From Actinomycetota bacterium (lineage in GTDB: Bacteria; Actinomycetota; UBA4738; HRBIN12), in the NCBI GenBank assembly GCA_005883885.1, contig VAYF01000123.1:1-11546 (forward strand): DNA of 11,546 nt, written 5' to 3'. How positions within the stretch are numbered: the stretch's first letter is position 1; the number at the start of each line of letters is the position of its first letter. The position numbers were made by a program, and so were the translations under genes. The notes below the pieces were generated by a model. The model had not been told where the DNA came from. It ran no database searches and saw only the letters and a program-made list of their open reading frames with translations. Positions 6,874 to 11,546 of the stretch are shown here, piece after piece.

Positions 6874-7289
6874 CAACGCTGATCGTGTGGTGCGACGGCG
6901 CGGCGCGCGGCAACCCCGGTCCGGCCGGCGCCGGTTCCCAGCTCACGACTCCCGACGGCGAGGTCGTCGCGGAGATCTCGCAGGGGCTCGGCGAGACCAC
7001 GAACAACGTCGCCGAGTACACGGCCGCGATCCTCGGGCTCGAGCGAGCACGCGAGCTGGGCGCCACGGAGGTCCTGCTGCGATCCGATAGCCAGCTCCTG
7101 ATCAACCAGCTGGTCGGCGTCTACAAGGTGAAGGCGGGGCATCTGCTCCCGCTCTACCGGAGGGTCCAGCAGCTCGCATCCGACTTCGGGCGGATCCGGT
7201 TCGAGCACGTCCCGCGCGAGCGGAACGCCGAGGCGGACAGGCTCGCCAACGAAGGGGTCGATGCGTGGCTGACCTCGGGGGGTCGCTGA
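6870..7289 (+). CDS. rnhA: Ribonuclease HI
   Basis: 139 residues covering the RNase H fold. All four carboxylates of the active site are visible: Asp9 (VWCDGAARGNPGPAG), Glu49 (NNVAEYTA), Asp73 (LRSDSQLLINQL) and Asp123 (RNAEADRLAN). The enzyme cuts the RNA strand of RNA-DNA hybrids using two Mg2+ ions, removing R-loops and primers in the cytoplasm. The start is GTG 6870, overlapping the upstream stop by 4 nt; a longer in-frame reading from 6768 lies wholly inside the zinc-ribbon gene and adds no family sequence. It lacks the C-terminal phosphatase domain that mycobacterial RNase HI carries. The RNase P RNA starts 18 nt after the stop, from its own promoter. Confidence 0.95.
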   Translation: MTTLIVWCDGAARGNPGPAGAGSQLTTPDGEVVAEISQGLGETTNNVAEYTAAILGLERARELGATEVLLRSDSQLLINQLVGVYKVKAGHLLPLYRRVQQLASDFGRIRFEHVPRERNAEADRLANEGVDAWLTSGGR

Positions 7290-7294
7290 CGCGG

Positions 7295-7300
7295 TACCGT
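7295..7300 (+). promoter_or_regulatory. -10 element TACCGT for the RNase P RNA
   Basis: TACCGT followed by CG ends exactly 7 nt before G7308, the first base of helix P1. Because the RNA end is fixed by P1 pairing, this calibrates the -10 to start distance used for the protein genes in this window. Confidence 0.6.
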
Positions 7301-7307
7301 CGGGGTC

Positions 7308-7704
<397 letters not shown>

Positions 7705-7714
7705 ACTCCCTCGG

Positions 7715-7720
7715 TACGCT
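7715..7720 (+). promoter_or_regulatory. -10 element TACGCT for mug
   Basis: TACGCT followed by CG ends 7 nt before ATG 7728, the same distance as at rnpB, which places the transcription start on the A of the start codon. No Shine-Dalgarno is present. Confidence 0.58.
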
Positions 7721-7727
7721 CGCCCCG

Positions 7728-8279
7728 ATGTCGACCGTGCCGACCCGCGAAGAGCTCCTGGCGGCACGGAGCCGGTCGGTCCCCGACGTGCTCGGTCCAG
7801 GGCTTCGACTCGTGTTCGTGGGGATCAACCCCGGGCTCTACTCCGCGGCCGCAGGCCACCACTTCGCCCGGCCGGGCAATCGGTTCTGGAAGGCGCTCCA
7901 CCTGGCCGGGATCACGGACGACGTGTGGTTGCCATCCGAGGATCGGAACCTCCTGAGCATCGGGATCGGCATCACGAACATCGTCGGTCGCGCCACCGCC
8001 ACCGCGGCGGAGCTCTCGGCGGCCGAGCTCCGGGAGGGCCGCCGAGCGCTCGGATCGAAGATCGAACGGCTCCGCCCCGCCGGCGTCGCGATCCTCGGCG
8101 TGACCGCCTACCGCACCGGCTTCGAGCGCCCGAAGGCTTCGTTCGGCCTGCAGGATGAACGTTTCCAGGGCGCAACCCTCTGGGTGCTCCCGAACCCGAG
8201 CGGGTTGAACGCGCACCATCAGCTCGACGACCTGATCCGGCGGTTCTCCGAGGTCCGCGCTGCGAGCCGCATGCGCTAG
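7728..8279 (+). CDS. mug: G/U mismatch-specific DNA glycosylase (Mug/TDG family)
   Basis: 183 residues of the uracil-DNA glycosylase superfamily, family 2. Motif 1 is GINPGL (32-37) with the Asn34 that is catalytic in Mug. ARPGNRFWKALHLAG (47-61) is the usual substrate-binding segment, and motif 2 is LPNPSGLNAHH (154-164). The enzyme removes uracil and ethenocytosine opposite guanine, starting base-excision repair. Length is close to the E. coli enzyme. ATG 7728 is preferred because it follows a -10 element by 7 nt and leaves a normal short N-terminus. The stop codon TAG (8277-8279) also forms the first bases of the next gene's -10 element. Confidence 0.93.
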   Translation: MSTVPTREELLAARSRSVPDVLGPGLRLVFVGINPGLYSAAAGHHFARPGNRFWKALHLAGITDDVWLPSEDRNLLSIGIGITNIVGRATATAAELSAAELREGRRALGSKIERLRPAGVAILGVTAYRTGFERPKASFGLQDERFQGATLWVLPNPSGLNAHHQLDDLIRRFSEVRAASRMR

Positions 8280-8282
8280 CGT
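8277..8282 (+). promoter_or_regulatory. -10 element TAGCGT for the cyclic-nucleotide-binding gene
   Basis: TAGCGT followed by TCG ends 8 nt before GTG 8291. Its first three bases are the mug stop codon. No Shine-Dalgarno precedes the start, so a near-leaderless message is expected. Confidence 0.45.
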
Positions 8283-8290
8283 TCGCGTTC

Positions 8291-8692
8291 GTGGACGCCG
8301 ACCCGGAGAGCGCGCTCCGTGCGATCCCCTTGTTCGCCGGCCTCGACGCCGCCGCCATGGCGGACCTTGCCGGGTACATGACCTCGTTCGAGGCACCTTC
8401 AGGTCAGGTGCTCGTCGAGATCGGGCAGCCGGGCTCGGGGCTGTTCGTGATCCAGGACGGCAATGTCCAGGTGGAGCTCTCCGGGCGGGCGCTGCTGCGC
8501 GGACCTGGGGACTTCTTCGGTGAGATCGCCCTGCTGACCGATCGGCCGCGGACGGCCCGCGTCCGCGCGACGACCGACGTGCGGTGCTGGGCGCTGGCGA
8601 GGAAAGACTTCGCGCGTCTCCTCGAGGACCACCCGACGATCGCCGTTCGGATGTTGCCGGTCCTCGCAGAGAAGTTGGCCGACGCGACCTGA
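8291..8692 (+). CDS. Stand-alone cyclic-nucleotide-binding domain protein
   Basis: 133 residues, essentially one cNMP-binding domain. It begins with the usual IPLFAGLDAAAMADLAGYM helix. The strands carry GQVLVEIGQPGSGLFVIQDG, and the phosphate-binding cassette is FFGEIALLTDRPRTA (75-89), with the Glu (78) and Arg (87) that contact the ribose and cyclic phosphate in CAP-like proteins. There is no room for a helix-turn-helix or any enzyme domain, so it must act through a partner or as a sensor. Whether it binds cAMP, cGMP or neither is unknown, though the cassette is intact. The start is GTG 8291, placed by the upstream -10 element. The gene converges on lipA; a UUCG hairpin spans its stop codon. 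Confidence 0.88.
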   Translation: MDADPESALRAIPLFAGLDAAAMADLAGYMTSFEAPSGQVLVEIGQPGSGLFVIQDGNVQVELSGRALLRGPGDFFGEIALLTDRPRTARVRATTDVRCWALARKDFARLLEDHPTIAVRMLPVLAEKLADAT

Positions 8693-8712
8693 GCAGGCTT
8701 CGGCCCACTCAG
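8689..8712 (+). terminator. UUCG hairpin across the cyclic-nucleotide-binding gene's stop codon
   Basis: CTGAG (8689-8693) pairs with CTCAG (8708-8712). After a CA/CA internal loop, GGC pairs with GCC around a TTCG tetraloop closed by a C-G pair, which is exceptionally stable in RNA. The stop TGA lies inside the first arm. No U-run follows. Confidence 0.4.
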
Positions 8713-8757
8713 ATCGACAAGGGTGGTGGTCTCGCCGTGGGTCGCTGCTCAGAGGAA

Positions 8758-8809
8758 TGTCAACGTGTTCACGACTCCGACGGCCTTCGTTCTCGTGAGC
8801 ATGTTGACA
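8758..8809 (+). repeat. 17-bp inverted repeat between convergent genes
   Basis: Arms 8758-8774 and 8793-8809 match at 15 of 17 positions on DNA; in plus-strand RNA both exceptions are G-U pairs, so all 17 positions pair around an 18-nt loop. On the minus strand the same positions would be A-C mismatches, which favours a plus-strand RNA function, perhaps in the 3' end of the cyclic-nucleotide-binding transcript. The surrounding 100 bp are visibly less GC-rich than the rest of the window. Confidence 0.6.
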
Positions 8810-8829
8810 ACTTCTTCCACAGAGAGCCC

Positions 8830-8846
8830 GCGGTTTAGGTAACCGC
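8830..8846 (-). terminator. Hairpin directly after the lipA stop codon
   Basis: GCGGTT and AACCGC (6 bp) enclose a 5-nt loop, with the stem abutting the TAA stop of lipA. No U-run follows on the minus strand. It may end or protect the lipA message. Confidence 0.4.
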
Positions 8847-9752
8847 TTAACGCCTGATCGCGCTCTGCGTGACCGGAACCGAGGCGTCGAGCGCGCGCCG
8901 GAGCTGCGCGCCTGCGTGGTAGCTGGATCGGACCAACGGCCCCGCCTCCACATGCGCGATCCCGAGCTCCTCGCCGATCCGCTTGTGCTCCTGGAACTCT
9001 TCGGGCGTTACCCACCGGTCCACCGGGAGGTGGTACGTGGTCGGCTGGAGGTACTGACCCATCGTGAGGATGTCGACGCCCGCGTCCACCAGGTCGTTCA
9101 TCGCCGTGCCGACCTCGTCCGGTCGCTCGCCCATCCCGAGGATCAGGTTCGACTTGGTGACCTGCCCCGGCCGGTGACCCTTGGCGAACCGCAGCACGTC
9201 AAGCGAGCGGTCGTAGCCGAACGCGGGCCGGATCCGGTCGTGGAGACGACGAACCGTCTCGAGGTTGTGCGCGAACACGTCCGGCCCGGCGTCCAACACG
9301 GTCGCGATGTCGTCGGTCCCGCCCTTGAAGTCCGAGGGCAGCACCTCCGTGTCGATACCCGGCACCGCGTCCTTGACCGCGCGAACCGCTGCTGCCCACA
9401 CCGACGCGCCCCCGTCCGGGAGATCATCCCGCGCGACCCCGGTGAGGACGACGTGGCGCAACCCCATCGCTCGGACCGCTTCGGCGATCCGACGAGGCTC
9501 GTCCTCGTCGACCGGGTCGGGCCTCGCGGTCATGACGTCGCAGAACCCGCACCGGCGTGTGCACTTCGCCCCGAGGATCAGGAAGGTCGCCTCACGCTCC
9601 TCCCAGCACTCGCCGATGTTAGGGCACGTCGCCTCCTCGCACACCGTGTGCAGCGACGCGCCTCGCATCAGTCCCTTGAGCTCGGCATAGTTCGGCCCCG
9701 TCGCGAGCCGGACCTTGAGCCACGCCGGCTTGCGAGAGCCGGGGGTGTTCAC
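8847..9752 (-). CDS. lipA: Lipoyl synthase
   Basis: A 301-residue radical SAM enzyme that inserts two sulfur atoms into protein-bound octanoyl chains to make lipoyl groups for 2-oxoacid dehydrogenases and the glycine cleavage system. The auxiliary [4Fe-4S] cluster motif is Cys38-x4-Cys43-x5-Cys49 (VCEEATCPNIGEC) and the radical SAM motif is Cys64-x3-Cys68-x2-Cys71 (CTRRCGFC). The C-terminal RSSYHAG (about 275-281) contains the Ser that ligates the auxiliary cluster. GTG 9752 is chosen over the longer in-frame ATG at 9842: it lies 9 nt after a TACACT -10 element, and the extra 30 residues would overlap the divergent lipoprotein gene. No lipB, the usual neighbour, is in the window; it may lie elsewhere. 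Confidence 0.95.
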   Translation of the reverse strand: MNTPGSRKPAWLKVRLATGPNYAELKGLMRGASLHTVCEEATCPNIGECWEEREATFLILGAKCTRRCGFCDVMTARPDPVDEDEPRRIAEAVRAMGLRHVVLTGVARDDLPDGGASVWAAAVRAVKDAVPGIDTEVLPSDFKGGTDDIATVLDAGPDVFAHNLETVRRLHDRIRPAFGYDRSLDVLRFAKGHRPGQVTKSNLILGMGERPDEVGTAMNDLVDAGVDILTMGQYLQPTTYHLPVDRWVTPEEFQEHKRIGEELGIAHVEAGPLVRSSYHAGAQLRRALDASVPVTQSAIRR

Positions 9753-9761
9753 CCCTGGTCG

Positions 9762-9767
9762 AGTGTA
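9762..9767 (-). promoter_or_regulatory. -10 element TACACT for lipA
   Basis: TACACT followed by CG on the minus strand, 9 nt before GTG 9752. Its first two bases are shared with the plus-strand -10 of the lipoprotein gene. Confidence 0.55.
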
Positions 9768-9771
9768 CGCT
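9766..9771 (+). promoter_or_regulatory. -10 element TACGCT for the lipoprotein gene
   Basis: TACGCT followed by CG, 6 nt before GTG 9778, with no Shine-Dalgarno. It overlaps the lipA -10 on the other strand; the ten bases 9762-9771 form a near-palindrome, AGTGTACGCT. Confidence 0.55.
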
Positions 9772-9777
9772 CGGGCC

Positions 9778-10197
9778 GTGTCACCGACCCTCCGCGCTGC
9801 AACGCTCATCGCGATCGTCGCGCTCGCGGCCACGGGTTGCAACCGCTCGGGTCGGGCGCAAGCTGCATCGCTCTGTCAGGACCTGCGCAACCTCCGAGCC
9901 ACGGTCAGCTTCCTCGAAGCGCCGAGCGCCGGTGCCACGGTGGGTCACGTCCGTGGTGACATCGAGAAGCTCGACAGCACGATCGGCGCGGTCGACGGGT
10001 CCGACACGATCCCCGACGCGATGGGCAAAGCCTTGTCGGATGCGCGCGATGACTACCAGGACGTCTTGCACGGGATCGGCGACGACGATCCGTTCTCGGA
10101 GGTCGCCGCGCAAGCGGCCGGGCCCGCCCGCCGCCTCGGCGGCGCCTTCGACGCGGTGGTCCAGCATCTCGCGTGCGACCGGACGCCGTCGGTCTGA
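9778..10197 (+). CDS. Small secreted lipoprotein, function unknown
   Basis: 139 residues from GTG 9778. A short basic head (SPTLR) and hydrophobic core (AATLIAIVALAATG) lead to Cys21, fitting a lipoprotein signal peptide although the lipobox (AATGC) has Ala in place of Leu at -3. The mature part is about 119 residues, mostly helical by composition (LCQDLRNLRATVSFL, IEKLDSTIGAV, MGKALSDARDDYQDVL), with two further Cys (33 and about 132) that could form a disulfide outside the membrane. I recognise no named domain. An in-frame ATG at 9715 would lie inside lipA and hide the signal peptide, so the GTG is preferred; a -10 element stands 6 nt before it. The stop lies 3 nt from the convergent kinase stop. 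Confidence 0.82.
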   Translation: MSPTLRAATLIAIVALAATGCNRSGRAQAASLCQDLRNLRATVSFLEAPSAGATVGHVRGDIEKLDSTIGAVDGSDTIPDAMGKALSDARDDYQDVLHGIGDDDPFSEVAAQAAGPARRLGGAFDAVVQHLACDRTPSV

Positions 10198-10200
10198 CGC

Positions 10201-11546
10201 TCAGCCGACGTCCGCGTGCGACAGCTGCGCATCGCCCTCGTCCTCGCCGCGGCCCGGGGAAGACGCCTCGGCCGCCGGCGCCCCATCACGCTGGCCGGGA
10301 AGGAAGACGTGGAACGCCGCACCCCCGCCCTCGCGCTCGTCGACCCACGCGCGGCCACCGTGCAGCTCGGCGAACTTGGCTACCAGGGAGAGCCCGATCC
10401 CCGTCCCGGGCGCGTGCGGGGAGGCCGTCGGACCCTGACGGAACGGTTCGAAGATCGCTCCGCGGATCTCGGCTGGAACGCCCGGACCGTCGTCCTCGAC
10501 GGTGATCGCGACGCCGGCATCCTGCGCCGCGACCTTCATCCAGATGCGCCGATCGGAAGCGGTATGCCGTGCGGCATTCATGAGCAGGTTCTCGACGATC
10601 CGCTCGACCTTGGCCGGGTCGACCGGGATCACGACCGCGTCGGCCTCCGCGACGACCTCCCGCCCCGTCAGGATGTCGAGGCTCTCGACGGTCCGCCGCG
10701 CGAGTGCGCCGACGTCGGTCACGCGATACTGCGGCTCCACGATGCCTCGGTTGAGCCGGTCGATGTCGAGGAGATCCTTGAGCAGCCGGTCGAGCTTCGA
10801 CGCGTTCTGCGCCAACCGCCGGAGCAGATCTCCGCGGTCGGCATCCGGCATCTCCGGGGTCCGTTCGAGCGTGAGGGACAGTCCGAGGATCGACGTCAGC
10901 GGGCTGCGGAGCTCGTGGGAGACCGCCGCGAGGAAGGTGTTCTTCATCTCGTCGAGGGAGCGCAAACGCTCTGCTGCCTCCCGCTCCCGCTGTTCGCTCT
11001 CACGGAGGGCTTGCTCGGCCAGCTTGCGCTCCGTGATGTCGAAGATGACGCCCTGGAGGTAGAGGGGGGCGCCGTCGTCAGCGTGGAGGAACGTGGTCTC
11101 GTCGTGCACCCAGATCGTGCGTCCGTCGGGGGTGTGCAGGCGATACTCGGCGCTCCACGGCATGCCCGACGTCGCCGCGAGGGTGTAGCTCGCGCCGACC
11201 GCATCGCGTTCGCTCGGGTCGATCAGGCGGAGCCAGAGCTCGGGGTCTTCCAACCAGTGCTCAGGGGTGACGCCTGCGATCTCGAGGATCTGGGGGCTGA
11301 CGTAGACGGACTGCATGCTGGCGTCCGCCCGGTCGAGATAGATCGCGGCGGGGATGTGCTCGACGATGCCCCGGTAGCGCTCCTCGGCTTCTCGGAGCCG
11401 GTCTTCGGCGGTCTTCTCTCGGGTGACGTCGTGCATGACTCCCTGGGAGAACAACGGCGTCCCCTCCTCATCACGGATCACGACCGCCTGGTCACGGACC
11501 CACATCCAGGTGCCGTCCCGGTGTCGGAACCGATACTCGGCGTCGA
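10201..11546 (-). CDS. PAS-PAS sensor histidine kinase, N-terminus beyond the right edge
   Basis: The reading frame stays open to the window edge (the bases after the ATG at 11505 encode AEYRFRHRDGTW, the end of a PAS core), so that ATG is internal. Numbering from it, a PAS C-terminal half ends at MHDVTREK, a complete PAS/PAC unit spans about 42-161, a short coiled coil follows (RESEQREREAAERLRSLDEM), and the HisKA domain has phospho-acceptor His197 (AAVSHELRSPLTS). The ATPase domain shows the N box (ENLLMNAARHT), G1 (VEDDGPGVP), F box (FEPF) and G2 (GTGIGLSLV). The Asp/Glu-rich tail after VFLPGQRDG is probably disordered. No transmembrane segment is visible, so sensing may be cytoplasmic, though the missing N-terminus could change that. 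No response regulator gene is in view. Confidence 0.92.
   Translation of the reverse strand, partial: DAEYRFRHRDGTWMWVRDQAVVIRDEEGTPLFSQGVMHDVTREKTAEDRLREAEERYRGIVEHIPAAIYLDRADASMQSVYVSPQILEIAGVTPEHWLEDPELWLRLIDPSERDAVGASYTLAATSGMPWSAEYRLHTPDGRTIWVHDETTFLHADDGAPLYLQGVIFDITERKLAEQALRESEQREREAAERLRSLDEMKNTFLAAVSHELRSPLTSILGLSLTLERTPEMPDADRGDLLRRLAQNASKLDRLLKDLLDIDRLNRGIVEPQYRVTDVGALARRTVESLDILTGREVVAEADAVVIPVDPAKVERIVENLLMNAARHTASDRRIWMKVAAQDAGVAITVEDDGPGVPAEIRGAIFEPFRQGPTASPHAPGTGIGLSLVAKFAELHGGRAWVDEREGGGAAFHVFLPGQRDGAPAAEASSPGRGEDEGDAQLSHADVG

Noticed and set aside
5536..6876. 446-codon minus-strand frame covering part of the SDR
   Set aside because: It is out of frame with the SDR motifs and antisense to the zinc-ribbon gene, so it is a shadow.
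8749..9015. Minus-strand ORF of 88 codons ending LSVEEVVNMLTRTKAVGVVNTLTFL
   Set aside because: The tail looks protein-like, but most of the frame lies inside lipA in another frame, the codon use is poor, and the tail is explained by the inverted repeat at 8758-8809.

Overview
The window is an ordinary-looking, gene-dense stretch of a GC-rich bacterial chromosome. High third-position GC, many promoters feeding leaderless mRNAs, a group II truncated haemoglobin of the GlbO type, a class A RNase P RNA, and a zinc-ribbon protein paired with RNase HI all suggest an uncultured member of the Actinomycetota. This is inference: no 16S rRNA or other decisive marker is present. I see no phage, IS element, CRISPR array, tRNA or toxin-antitoxin pair.

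Layout, left to right. At the left edge is the first 55 codons of an NRAMP-type metal transporter (minus), too short for a routine ORF call. Next is a secreted subtilisin-like S8 protease (minus) split by a one-base deletion, preceded by a leader that can fold. Dodecin (minus) and a truncated haemoglobin (plus) diverge from a 69-bp gap. A minus-strand operon follows, in transcription order: SDR oxidoreductase, SURF1-like protein, 93-residue membrane protein, pirin. Divergent from it on the plus strand are a coiled-coil C4 zinc-ribbon protein and RNase HI (overlapping), then the RNase P RNA gene, a mug-type G/U mismatch DNA glycosylase and a stand-alone cyclic-nucleotide-binding protein. Converging on these is lipoyl synthase (minus). 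A small lipoprotein (plus) diverges from lipA. At the right edge is a PAS-PAS histidine kinase (minus) whose N-terminus lies outside the window.

Most genes are housekeeping: RNA and DNA maintenance (RNase P, RNase HI, Mug), cofactor synthesis and storage (LipA, dodecin), respiration and oxygen chemistry (SURF1, GlbO), metal uptake (NRAMP). The most interesting signal is in control regions. Nine transcription starts carry the same -10 element (consensus gTACRCT followed by a CG within one or two bases) placed 6-9 nt before the start codon, or 7 nt before the first base of the RNase P RNA. Those mRNAs should be leaderless or nearly so. Three of the four SD-led genes inside or after other genes, plus dodecin, instead have visible Shine-Dalgarno sequences. 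At lipA/lipoprotein two such -10 elements overlap on opposite strands. Several 3' ends carry hairpins at or across the stop codon without a U-tract, and a 17-bp stem lies between the convergent cNMP-binding gene and lipA. I do not see a wholly new multi-gene system here.
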